Positions 1-8,823 of a stretch of DNA of 45,749 bases are shown piece after piece. The notes under the pieces were generated by a model. That model did no database searches, had not been told where the DNA came from, and was given only the letters and a program-made list of their open reading frames with translations. Both the position numbers and the translations under genes were made by a program. Origin of the DNA: Lysobacterales bacterium (GTDB taxonomy: Bacteria; Pseudomonadota; Gammaproteobacteria; Xanthomonadales; Xanthomonadaceae); assembly GCA_020442465.1 (NCBI GenBank), contig JAGRJY010000032.1, positions 1 to 45,749 on the forward strand, written 5' to 3'. Numbering within the stretch: position 1 is the stretch's first letter; each line of letters begins with the position of its first letter.

Positions 1-348
1 CCCAAACAGCTCGCCTTGCCCGGTACACTCTGTCATGACGGCGTGACCCCTCGGATAAAGCGTAGACAACTGAATCCTAACGGGTAATCACGCCGTCGCT
101 ATCTCTCCTCGCGAAATATCCGGGCTAACCCCCTGTTTCGGCTGACCCGCCTGCGATCATCCAGCTCATGAAAGCGTGAGGCCCCGCGCCCTCGGGGAGA
201 CACGGCGAGTCCAGAAAAGCAGTGTGGAATGGGACCAGCGTAGGTGCGAGATGGGACCAGAGTGCCCTGGCCTGGCCTGCCCAGACGCAGACTTCGTTCC
301 AGCGCTCCGATGGATCGCCCAGGCACGAGCTTCCCGCACGGTATGCGC
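1..348. other. gene-free stretch at window start
   Basis: No convincing gene is seen here. Short open frames exist on both strands, but they lack ribosome sites, recognisable domains and biased codon use. The stretch lies downstream of the RCC1-repeat gene, which is read on the minus strand and stops at 349. No clear hairpin followed by a T-run was found. Confidence 0.5.
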
Positions 349-3300
349 CTACGGTCTCGCCTCGGAGCATGCCCCCGGACTCGCCCCGAACGTGTACCGG
401 CTGATCCGCTTGGTCTGCACGGTGGAACCGATCGTGTAGGCGAAGTCGGCAGTCTCACCATCGATGAGGTTCACGGCGACACTGCCCACGACGGTTGAAT
501 TGAGTGACGGGGGAGCACCGTTGATCTGGTTGAACGGCGTGCCATTGGCCTGGCGGTATATCTCACCGGTGAACCGTCCATCCGGCTGGCGCACGGCCAC
601 CGCAGTCAGGAACAGTGCCTCGCGGTCGGTGTCGTAGGTGTACCAGGTCGACACCAGTACGTTGCGCGCCTGGTTGACGAAGATGCCCCAGCCCGAGGTG
701 TCTGCACCGCCCCACCACAGGTCGGAGGCATTGCCCGCCAGCTTGCGCGAGCTGAATGGGCTGGTGCGACAGACGATGTCCTCGCCGTTGTAGACAAAGC
801 GGTTCATCTGCTTGCTCTGGCTGACTCCGCCGACGACGGCATAGTCGAACTTCAGCGCTCCGCTGCCGGTGAACTGCAGGGTGATGTCGGCGAACTTCAC
901 GCTGGTCTCGGTCGCCAAACCCGATATCTGGGCCAGCGGCACGCCGGTCTGGCGGAACATCTCGCCGACGTAGCGACCATCCGGCTGCTCGAACGCGGCA
1001 CCGATGAACCAGGTCGGCTCGCCGTCGCTGTCGTAGGTGAACCAGCCGACGCCCAGCGCGTTGCCCTGGTCGATGGTGAACACGCCCCATCCGCTCTCGG
1101 CCGGAATCCACCAGGTGCCCGACTTGCTCTGGGCCACCAACGGGTTCGCGGTCTCGAACACGTCCTGCACGGCATTCGTGTCGGTGGTCTGACCCGTCGT
1201 CGGATGCAGGATCAGGTTGTTCGCCTGCGAGGCGAACACCACGTTGGCGCCGTCCCAGCTCAGTGCTGCGCCGTCGCTCTCGGCATTGCCCTGGTCGCCG
1301 CGTGCGCTGCGGCTGACCCGCCGCATCGCTTCGGTTTCCATGTTGCGCACGAAGATGTCGTTGGCCTCGTTGTTGTCCGGTTCGCTCGATTCGATGTTCT
1401 TGGCCAGCGACTGGAACGTCACCACCTTGCCGTCGCCGGAGATGCCGGGTTTCGTGCTGGCATCGAGACCATCGTGGCCCGTGCTGGGGTCTTCGCTGAC
1501 CCGCTCGTGCGTGCCCTGGGTGGCGTCGAACAGGTAGATATCGCTGAAGCCGTTCCGGTCGCCCTCCGCCAGGGCGATACCGGTTTCGAACACCACCGCC
1601 GTGCCGGACCAGTCGATGCTTGGCTGGCTCGATCCCTGGGCGCTGCACTGGGCCGACGACGTCGGCGAACTCGCGCTCATCGTCTGCCCGGTCAGCATGT
1701 TGCGCAGATAAACCTGGCTCGACGCCTGCGGGCAAGTGACCGTCGTGCCCGGAAGATTGGTCGCCTGGGAGGTAAACGCCAGCCAGTCGCCGTTGGCCGA
1801 GAGCACGCCCTGGCTGCTCGGACCGTCACTGGACTTCGTCAGCGCCAGCTTGCAGGTCGGGCAGGCTGGCGTGCCGGGGAAGTACTCGTCGCCGACGCGA
1901 TCGAGCGGCACCACGAACACGTTCGGCTGACCCAGCGCGCCTTGATCGGGCGAAGTCGGCAGCGCGGTGAACGCAATGGATCCGGCAAAGGGCGCGATGC
2001 TCGGCGTCGTGCCGGTTCCCGTGGGCAAGGCCGTGGCGATGCGTCGCGTCGTACCGGTCAGCATGTTGCGCAGGTACACGCCGAACTGGCCGCCCTTGCC
2101 GCGCGCCTTGGCCGCCTTGTGGGACTCGCCAGCCAGCTTGCTGAGCGCAGCATCGGGCGCCACGAACACGATCAGCTCGCCGTCGGCCGAGACTGACGGC
2201 TCGATCGAGTCCCCGTCGATAGGCTGCTCTGCATCATCGAGGCTCACCAACTCGATCTCGTTGTTCGAGCGGTCGCGGCGGAAGATGTCGCGTGCACCGT
2301 TGCTATCGCCGGGCGTGAGGTTGCTCGCTGCCGACTCGAAGATCAGGTAGCGGCCAAACGCGTCGGTAGTCGGTGAGGAACTCGCCGCATTGCCGGGTTG
2401 GGTCGCCGCTTCGACTTGAGTCTGCGCCTTGTCGAGCAGAACACGTGACGCCAGTGCGTAGTTGCGCCCGCCGTCGCCCACCTGTCCATATGCGTCCACG
2501 CCCCAGCACTTGGCACGCCCCGGCGACACGACCGCACACGCGTGCTCACCGCCGGCGCTGAACTTGGCGACCCCGCTCAGCAGACCAGCAACCGGCGTGG
2601 GGACAGTGCGATCGACCAGACTCCCGTCGCCGAGCTGACCATTGAAGTTGTTGCCCCAACATCGGAGTTGGCCTTCCGATGACAGTACGCAGGACATGAA
2701 GCCGCCCACGCTCAAGGCGGCATTGTTCGTGCCGGCGCTCGGCACGATCACGGGACTCAGCTCGCGAGCGCTGAGACTCCCATCGCTCAGCTGGGCGTAC
2801 CGATTGTCGCCCCAGCACTTCACTGCACCCGCCGTCGTGAGGGCGCAGGTATGGGTCGACCCGGCGCTCAACCCCGCGGCATCGGCAAGCCCTGTGACGC
2901 GTGTCGGCGTGGCCTGGACGTCTGCCGTGCCGCCGTTGCCGAGCTGACCGTCGAGATTGAGGCCCCAACATGTCGCTCCCCGGTCGGAGAGCAGTGCGCA
3001 GGTATGACTGTCTCCCACCGCGATGGCGGTGACGCTGCCGCCCGGCTGGGACACATCCTGGGGCGTGGCGAGATTGTCGCCCGCCGAGCCCAGACCGAGT
3101 TCGCCGTATGCGTTGGCACCCCAGCACTTCACGCCTCCGCCGGCCATCAGGGCGCAGGTGTGCGACCGACCCGCATCGATGGCTGCCACGCCAGAGGCCA
3201 GGCTCACGACGTCCACGGGAGAAGGACGATTCTCTTGCGTGCCGTCACCCAGCTGGCCGCTGAAGTTCAAACCCCAGCACCGCACGCTCCCATTGGTCCG

Positions 3301-4686
3301 CAGGGCACAGGTGTGCGCCTCACCCACGGCAACGGCCAGAACGGTTCCACCCAGCCCGAGTACATCGACGGGCGACAGTCGATCTGTGTTGCTTCCATCG
3401 CCGAGCTGACCGAACGTGTTGCGTCCCCAGCACTTCACCCCACCTTGCACAGTCACTGCGCAGGAATGGTTCTGATAGAGGCCGCTTCCGCGCACGCCGG
3501 CGTCCACGCTCAGTGCCGCGCTGCCCAGACCTTCGACGTCGACCGGCACAGTCTTCCTGCCCGACGTACCGTCTCCGAGCTGACCGAACTCGTTCAGACC
3601 CCAGCACGCGACTTCCCCACTCGAGGTCAACGCACAAGTCTGCTCGAAACCTGCGCTGATCGCCGCAAGATTGGCAAGGCCGACAACATTCACCGGACTC
3701 AGCTGACGGAAGCCGCCGACCCCGTCGCCCAACTGGTTGAACTGGCGACTGCCCCAGCACTTGGCCAGACCACCGGCCACGATGGCGCAGGTGTGTTCCG
3801 ACCCTGCGCTGACGGACGAGGCGCCACTCGACAGGCCTGCTACCTGCGCGGGCTCGACCCGATTCAGGCCGTTCCCGTCGCCAAGCTGGCCGTTGCCATT
3901 GCCTCCCCAGCACAGAGCTCTCCCGCCCCCGACGATCGCGCAGGAGTGCGCGCCGCCGGCGCTGATCGCGGTGGCGCCGGTGATCTGACGCACTGCCACG
4001 GGCGACAGGCGTTGGGTAACAGTGCCATCGCCCAACTGACCGTTCGCGTTGTCGCCCCAGCAACTGGCCGTGCCATCAGCAAGCACCGCGCAACTGTGCT
4101 GACCACCCGCGCTGATGCGGCGCGCAGTGTTCATTCCTGACACACCCACCGGCATGAGCTGTTGCTGGGTGGTTCCGTTCCCCAGCTGGCCGGCAGCGTT
4201 GGCGCCCCAGCACTGCACGCCACCTGACTCCAGCAGAGCGCAGCTGTGGCTGCCGAAGAAGCTGTCGGGGCTCAGGCTGATGGCTGCAACGGTGCCTCCC
4301 AAGCCAACGACGGCCACCGGCGTCTCATGGCTTGTCGTGGTGCCATCGCCCAGCTGCCCGAAGCGGTTCCCGCCCCAGCACTTGACGCTTCCGTTCTGCA
4401 TCAGCGCGCAGGTGTGGGTTGCCCCCGCTTCGACTGCCACCGCGCCGCTGCCCAGTCCGACGACATCCACCGGCGACGACCGATTGACGAAACTTCCGTC
4501 GCCGAGCTGACCGAAGCCGTTCCATCCCCAGCACTTGACGCCGCCGGCTGAAGTCACCGCACAGGCGTGAGCACCGCCAGTGCTCACTGCATCGACATTC
4601 TGCAGAGGCTCCAGCGACTGCTGCGCCAGGAGCGACGCGCAGGGAGAGAGCGCCACAAAGAGGCAAGAGGCGAACTGTCGAAACAT
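349..4686 (-). CDS. Secreted RCC1-repeat / TolB-like propeller protein with two C-terminal SGWG domains
   Basis: A 1445-residue exported protein. The start at 4686 is chosen because GAGGAAGG lies just upstream and the product then opens with a clean signal peptide (MFRQFASCLFVALS...ASLLAQQ). Residues ~30-790 hold 14 RCC1-type repeats of about 52 residues, each with HxCAL...G.V.CWG.N..GQLGDG, enough for two seven-bladed propellers. Residues ~800-1180 carry PD40/TolB-like repeats (ISGDGKVVTFQS, SWDGANVVFAS) alternating with D-IF-R strands. Two copies of a domain with WW...SGWG...TYD.D...F and QPDGR close the protein (~1189 and ~1322). RCC1 and PD40 blades are usually interaction modules; no catalytic motif is visible. 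The ligand and the role of the SGWG domains are unknown. It is probably a surface or extracellular binding protein, transcribed alone. Confidence 0.88.
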   Translation of the reverse strand: MFRQFASCLFVALSPCASLLAQQSLEPLQNVDAVSTGGAHACAVTSAGGVKCWGWNGFGQLGDGSFVNRSSPVDVVGLGSGAVAVEAGATHTCALMQNGSVKCWGGNRFGQLGDGTTTSHETPVAVVGLGGTVAAISLSPDSFFGSHSCALLESGGVQCWGANAAGQLGNGTTQQQLMPVGVSGMNTARRISAGGQHSCAVLADGTASCWGDNANGQLGDGTVTQRLSPVAVRQITGATAISAGGAHSCAIVGGGRALCWGGNGNGQLGDGNGLNRVEPAQVAGLSSGASSVSAGSEHTCAIVAGGLAKCWGSRQFNQLGDGVGGFRQLSPVNVVGLANLAAISAGFEQTCALTSSGEVACWGLNEFGQLGDGTSGRKTVPVDVEGLGSAALSVDAGVRGSGLYQNHSCAVTVQGGVKCWGRNTFGQLGDGSNTDRLSPVDVLGLGGTVLAVAVGEAHTCALRTNGSVRCWGLNFSGQLGDGTQENRPSPVDVVSLASGVAAIDAGRSHTCALMAGGGVKCWGANAYGELGLGSAGDNLATPQDVSQPGGSVTAIAVGDSHTCALLSDRGATCWGLNLDGQLGNGGTADVQATPTRVTGLADAAGLSAGSTHTCALTTAGAVKCWGDNRYAQLSDGSLSARELSPVIVPSAGTNNAALSVGGFMSCVLSSEGQLRCWGNNFNGQLGDGSLVDRTVPTPVAGLLSGVAKFSAGGEHACAVVSPGRAKCWGVDAYGQVGDGGRNYALASRVLLDKAQTQVEAATQPGNAASSSPTTDAFGRYLIFESAASNLTPGDSNGARDIFRRDRSNNEIELVSLDDAEQPIDGDSIEPSVSADGELIVFVAPDAALSKLAGESHKAAKARGKGGQFGVYLRNMLTGTTRRIATALPTGTGTTPSIAPFAGSIAFTALPTSPDQGALGQPNVFVVPLDRVGDEYFPGTPACPTCKLALTKSSDGPSSQGVLSANGDWLAFTSQATNLPGTTVTCPQASSQVYLRNMLTGQTMSASSPTSSAQCSAQGSSQPSIDWSGTAVVFETGIALAEGDRNGFSDIYLFDATQGTHERVSEDPSTGHDGLDASTKPGISGDGKVVTFQSLAKNIESSEPDNNEANDIFVRNMETEAMRRVSRSARGDQGNAESDGAALSWDGANVVFASQANNLILHPTTGQTTDTNAVQDVFETANPLVAQSKSGTWWIPAESGWGVFTIDQGNALGVGWFTYDSDGEPTWFIGAAFEQPDGRYVGEMFRQTGVPLAQISGLATETSVKFADITLQFTGSGALKFDYAVVGGVSQSKQMNRFVYNGEDIVCRTSPFSSRKLAGNASDLWWGGADTSGWGIFVNQARNVLVSTWYTYDTDREALFLTAVAVRQPDGRFTGEIYRQANGTPFNQINGAPPSLNSTVVGSVAVNLIDGETADFAYTIGSTVQTKRISRYTFGASPGACSEARP

Positions 4687-5175
4687 CGATCCTTCCTCGA
4701 AAAGATGAAGCGTGAACACCTCTTGTTCGCAGACTGTCGCTCCCAGGCTGTTGGCACGTCCCGTGTTTCGGGACTTCGGGCACAGAAAGCCGACGGGAGA
4801 AATCTACACCCGCCGGCACGGCCTGTCTTCAGGTCAGGTTCGGCGCCTGTGGTCAGGCCGGGGCTGGGATCCGATGCGGATCGAAACCGGCCCGTGCGGA
4901 CTCGGTCAAGAGCGGCCTTTCTGTCTTCAAGTCCTTCTCTTTAGGGAGAGGGCCGGGTCTTGCCCGACCCGAACCCTCGCGCAGCCACGTCGAATCGAAG
5001 CCCAACACCCAGCCCGCACACGGCCCCGCTTGCGCGGGGTGAGGGGTGCACCGTCGAGTCGTCCGCCAGGCTTTGTATTCGCATTCAGACCGCCAAGGCG
5101 GACGCAGCGACCCGAGCGCACGTCGTCCGGCCGAACTACCTGGCCGTGCGAATCGACAGGCGCCCCGCGACGCTT
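4687..5175. other. intergenic region with hairpin
   Basis: A 489-base gap between two minus-strand genes. It must hold the promoter of the RCC1 gene, but no clear -35/-10 pair was recognised. It contains a perfect 6-bp hairpin, CCCCGC-TTGC-GCGGGG, at 5024-5039, and pyrimidine-rich 'CCCTCTCCCT' style sequence (read on the minus strand) around 4940-4952. The latter resembles dispersed intergenic boilerplate common in Lysobacterales genomes. No gene is seen. Confidence 0.5.
5024..5039. terminator. perfect 6-bp GC hairpin (possible weak terminator)
   Basis: CCCCGC, loop TTGC, GCGGGG. It lies 137 bases downstream of the stop of the beta-helix gene. There is no T-run, so a termination role is only a suggestion. 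Confidence 0.3.
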
Positions 5176-6759
5176 CTACTCGAATCCGTTTCTGAACACG
5201 TAGTTTGTGTCGCCGAATTCGTAGCTGCCGCGATCGACCGCACCGAAGCGCGGCTCGCCGCGTGCGTCGGTGGCGGGCACGCCGACGGCGCTGCCGGCCA
5301 CGCTGGCGACGCCGCTGTCGCGGGCGGGGCTGGCGGCCGGGAGTGCGAGCGTCGAGACCAGTCCGCCCTGGTCGCTCGCGGTGGCGGGCACCTGCGGGTC
5401 GGCAAACGATGAGCCGGCGGTGACGGCGGTCTCGGTGCCGCCGTTGGTCATGCCGCTGATGCGCTGCTGCGGCCATTGCATGTTGCCGCCGCCATCGAAC
5501 GCGGCGGGATTGTTCATCGCCCAGTTCACGAATACATTGCCGCCGCGGTTGTTGGCGAACACCGTATTGGCCAGGCGCAGCTGGTTCGGGCTGCCGATCG
5601 CGATGCCGGCCGCGAACGCCTCGGTCGACACGTTGTTGGCAATCGTGGTGTTGACGATGGTGATGGGCGCGCTCTGGGTCAGCGCCATCGCCGCCCCCAG
5701 GCCGGTGCGTGCAACGTTCTCCGAGAACGTACCGTTGCGGATGGTGCCCGGTGCATTGCCGGCGACGAACAGGCCGCCGAACCCGCGCGCCTCGTTGTCG
5801 ATGAAGCTGACCCGCTCCATCGCCCACGGTCCATCCTGAATGTAGGCACCGCCGGTGTGTTCGGTGTTGCTTTGCTGCAAGTTGCCGCGAAACTCCACAT
5901 CTTCGAAGCGGCTGCGGCTGAGCATGTCGTACATCACGCTGAAGAAGCCGCCACCGAAGGCATTGCTCTGGTTGTCGACGAAACGGGTGCGGCATACGTC
6001 AACCAGACGCTCCGCACCGTCCACACCAAGCGCACCGCCGTTGCCGCCATTGCCGGGATTGCCGCCACTGCCGATCGCGCGATTGGCTTCGAACAGGCTG
6101 TCGACGATGTTCACACGCAGGCTGCCCAGCGAGTACAGCGCGCCGCCGTTGCTGCCGGAGTTGTCGACGAAGCTGCAGCCGCCGACGTCGATGCGGTTCA
6201 TCAGCTCGGCGTAGAACGCACCGCCGCCATCGTCCTGGCTGCTTCCGTCCAGCGGCGCATCGTTGCCCTCGAAGTGGCAGTCGACCAGCTTCAGGCTGAC
6301 CTTGTGCGGAAATTCGGAACCGTGCTGCTTGTAGATGGCGCCGCCGCGCCCGCCGTTGGTGTGGCCATCGACCAGACCGATGCGTTGCAGGGTCACGGTG
6401 AACAGCGGCGCGTTCGGCGCAGGATCGGGATTGACGATGTCGAGGATCCGGCGCACGCCGCCACCGGACAAGCTGACCAGACCGCCTCCGTCGAGCACGA
6501 CAGCGCGGCTGGCGACCAGCGTGCTGGTCAGGTTGACGGTCGACGGATTGGGACCCTGATCCAGCACGATCGCCCCGCCGGCATCGAGCGCCGTCTGGAT
6601 GGCCGTCGTGGTGATGCTGCCCGGCGAACCGTTGCCGAGCACGGTCGCGCCAGTGGTCGACTCCACCTCCACCGGCTCGCAGAACGACTGCGCACGACCC
6701 ACGACGGGAAGCAGCAGCGCCGACAGCGTGATCGCGGCGATGGAACGCGGGCAGACCAT
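5176..6759 (-). CDS. Secreted right-handed beta-helix protein, choice-of-anchor Q type
   Basis: 527 residues. The frame is open much further upstream, but the start at 6759 is preferred: CGGAG sits 6 bases upstream, and the product then begins with a signal peptide (MVCPRSIAAITLSALLLPVVGRAQS). The body is a string of short beta-rich turns such as GGGAFYAEL, NGGALYSL, GGNGGALG and GGAYIQDG, typical of right-handed parallel beta-helix or polymorphic-outer-membrane-like repeats. The end carries the choice-of-anchor Q signature (ATDARGEPR...GAVDRGSYEF), followed by the terminal tag YVFRNGFE. Such proteins are usually exported adhesins or surface proteins; no enzyme motif is evident. It shares the F-x-x-G-F-E ending with other secreted proteins in this window. 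Confidence 0.86.
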   Translation of the reverse strand: MVCPRSIAAITLSALLLPVVGRAQSFCEPVEVESTTGATVLGNGSPGSITTTAIQTALDAGGAIVLDQGPNPSTVNLTSTLVASRAVVLDGGGLVSLSGGGVRRILDIVNPDPAPNAPLFTVTLQRIGLVDGHTNGGRGGAIYKQHGSEFPHKVSLKLVDCHFEGNDAPLDGSSQDDGGGAFYAELMNRIDVGGCSFVDNSGSNGGALYSLGSLRVNIVDSLFEANRAIGSGGNPGNGGNGGALGVDGAERLVDVCRTRFVDNQSNAFGGGFFSVMYDMLSRSRFEDVEFRGNLQQSNTEHTGGAYIQDGPWAMERVSFIDNEARGFGGLFVAGNAPGTIRNGTFSENVARTGLGAAMALTQSAPITIVNTTIANNVSTEAFAAGIAIGSPNQLRLANTVFANNRGGNVFVNWAMNNPAAFDGGGNMQWPQQRISGMTNGGTETAVTAGSSFADPQVPATASDQGGLVSTLALPAASPARDSGVASVAGSAVGVPATDARGEPRFGAVDRGSYEFGDTNYVFRNGFE

Positions 6760-7101
6760 GCGCATCTCCGTACGGCGAATGAAGGTAGCCAGCATAGTCG
6801 CAGCGCGCATGCGCGCACCGCCGTACGTCGGTGTTATGTGGCCTTCGAAGGACGCCACCTCATGGCTGCGGCGCCAATCGGGCCGGCGGCGAGGTGTTCC
6901 GGCCGGGGAAGTCTGCAGGAACTTGCCACGAGCCCCGCCCGGGGCATCTACGGAAACCTTCGTACCCTGGCCGGCCCTCCAGGCGCCGCCCGACGCGGCG
7001 CGAAACCCGGCGCTGCAGCCGGCTTTCGGTGCGTCGGGATCTGTGCGGCGACCAAGCGGAGGCCTACACTGGACACTCCAGCAGCCGCCCGGAGAACGCC
7101 C
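6760..7101. other. divergent intergenic region
   Basis: 342 bases between the divergently read beta-helix gene (minus) and the ABM-like gene (plus). It must contain both promoters. The sequence is very GC-rich and I could not pick reliable -35/-10 boxes. GGAG sits at 7091-7094, 7 bases before the ATG at 7102. No gene is supported. Confidence 0.5.
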
Positions 7102-7434
7102 ATGTCTACCGCGCACGCTCACCCTGCCGCACGCTTCGTGCACATCGTCACTCTCGACTGCAAAGACCCCGAGCACGCCTTGCGCTGCATCCAGATGTTG
7201 ACCCAGGTCGGACTGCCCGACGCGAAGATGTTCCAGTGCGTGTCGTACGAATACGGCCTCGAAGTCGGCAGCACCGAGCGCATCGTGCTCATCGAGCGCT
7301 GGCAGCGATGGGAAGACCTCGACGCGCTCATCGAGCAGTGCATCGCTCCGGACCTCGACAAGTACAACAGCCTGCTCAAGCAGCCGTTCGACGTCATCCG
7401 CGACACCCGTCGCGTCGAGCTCGGCCGGATGTAG
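7102..7434 (+). CDS. Small ABM-like (antibiotic biosynthesis monooxygenase fold) protein
   Basis: 110 residues. GGAG is placed 7 bases before the ATG at 7102. The pattern is that of the dimeric ferredoxin-like ABM/YgiN family: a first strand VHIVTLDCKDPEH, a helix, a second strand FQCVSYEYGL, then IVLIERWQRWEDLDALIEQ and a C-terminal P.LDKYNSLL. In that family the ERW...L..H region packs on the sheet; here the usual His is replaced by acidic or neutral residues (DALIEQC). Members range from quinol monooxygenases to heme-degrading or purely structural proteins, so the substrate cannot be assigned. No signal peptide is seen. The gene lies 65 bases upstream of a diguanylate cyclase on the same strand. 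Confidence 0.75.
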   Translation: MSTAHAHPAARFVHIVTLDCKDPEHALRCIQMLTQVGLPDAKMFQCVSYEYGLEVGSTERIVLIERWQRWEDLDALIEQCIAPDLDKYNSLLKQPFDVIRDTRRVELGRM

Positions 7435-7499
7435 TCGCCCGCACGGTGGCACGCGACGCACTCGGGACCGAGCCGACATCACCAGGCGCGCGCAGATCG

Positions 7500-8567
7500 A
7501 TGCCTGCCCTCACGCCGCGCCAGCATTTCGTTGCGCGGCTGGGGCTGTTCGTCGCCGGTCTCGCCACCGCGAGCAGTGCCCTGGCCTGGCTGATGCATGC
7601 CCTGTCGGCGAATCCGAAGCCGCTCGACCTGATCGTGCCGCCGATCTCCGCGGCGGCGAACCTCGCCGCGTTCGTCGCCATCCTGCTGCGACCGCGGCGG
7701 GCGCGGCGCTGGATTCTCTATGCGATGCTGACGATGGCCGGGATGACGGCCTGCACGTCTGCGTTCTACCTGCACCAGGCCATGCAGCCTGGTGCCGGAC
7801 TGCTGGTCGACTTGCTGCCGCCGGTTCCGGCCCTGCTAATCGGCACCATCCTCATCAACATGCTGTTCTTCCGTCCGACCACGGCCCTGCGCATGGGGCT
7901 CGCGATGTGGGTGTTGTGCGCGCTGCCGATACTCGCCTATCTGGTGATGCACCCGACCGAGCGCCAGACTGCGCGCGGACTCGAGCTGGTGATGCTGCTC
8001 GGGCCGATTTCGCTGCTGCTGGCGATCCTGATCCCGCTGCAGCGCGAGCGCGACCGACAACTGCAGGAGCTACAGCGCGCGGAGCTGCGTGCACGCAACC
8101 GCGCGATGCGCGATCCGCTGACCGACCTGTTCAACCGCCGCGCGTTCGAAGACCGCCTGTCGAGCGTGATCGCGCAGGACAGCCAGCCGCAGCAGCTGAT
8201 CCTTCTGGATATCGATCGTTTCAAGTCGATCAACGACCGTCATGGTCACCCGGTCGGCGACGCGGTGTTGCGCGAAGTGGCGCGACGCTGCAGCGCCACG
8301 CTGGCGCGCAGCGCCATGTTTGCGCGCTGGGGCGGCGAGGAATTCGCTGCAGTCTGTGCGATCGAGGATGACAGCCCGACACGCGCGGCGGAACGCATGC
8401 GCGCCGCGCTGGCCGCCGACCCGATTGCCCCGGTGGGCGAGGTCACCGCGTCGTTCGGGGTGACCCGCATCCACGGACACGACACGCTGGAATCGGCGGT
8501 CAGGCGCGCGGACGAGGCGCTGTACCGCGCCAAGCATGCCGGGCGAAACCGCGTCGAGCAGGGCTGA
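7500..8567 (+). CDS. Membrane-bound diguanylate cyclase (GGDEF)
   Basis: 355 residues. The N-terminal ~185 residues form about five or six membrane segments (for example LGLFVAGLATASSALAWLMH and MLTMAGMTACTSAFYL), followed by a short basic helix (QRERDRQLQELQ). A GGDEF domain follows: RDPLTDLFNRRAF, LLDIDRFKSINDRHGH, and the active-site motif GGEEF at residues 278-282. The product would be cyclic di-GMP. The allosteric I-site RxxD expected just before GGEEF is absent (Ala at both key positions), so product inhibition through that site is unlikely. The membrane part is not a recognised sensor and the input signal is unknown. The ATG at 7500 has no strong ribosome site. A second cyclase lies at 40601-41752 and a PilZ protein at 13801-14130. 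Confidence 0.9.
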   Translation: MPALTPRQHFVARLGLFVAGLATASSALAWLMHALSANPKPLDLIVPPISAAANLAAFVAILLRPRRARRWILYAMLTMAGMTACTSAFYLHQAMQPGAGLLVDLLPPVPALLIGTILINMLFFRPTTALRMGLAMWVLCALPILAYLVMHPTERQTARGLELVMLLGPISLLLAILIPLQRERDRQLQELQRAELRARNRAMRDPLTDLFNRRAFEDRLSSVIAQDSQPQQLILLDIDRFKSINDRHGHPVGDAVLREVARRCSATLARSAMFARWGGEEFAAVCAIEDDSPTRAAERMRAALAADPIAPVGEVTASFGVTRIHGHDTLESAVRRADEALYRAKHAGRNRVEQG

Positions 8568-8823
8568 CCCGGCGTGCGATCGGCCGAGCGTCCCACGAGG
8601 AAGGCGGCACGCCCGGGCCGTTGACCGGCCGGGGTGGCTGCCGACGCGCTGCGGTCGGTCGGTGGCGGTCGGTGCACATGGATTGATCGGTGCTCCTCGG
8701 ACGGCGTGGCTTGAAGACGACCGCCGTGCCCAGCCTCGCTGGCAGGCTCGCGAACAGCGTGCGAAACTTCAGGGTTGCACCACGTTGCACCGATTTCCCG
8801 GTGCGCCTCACCAGGTTACCCGC

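Noticed and set aside
5476..7434. Very long plus-strand open frame (652 codons) opposite the beta-helix gene
   Set aside because: It is an antisense shadow of GC-rich coding DNA: Arg/Ala/Val-rich, no domain. Its only meaningful part is the ABM-like gene at its 3' end, which has its own ribosome site at 7091.
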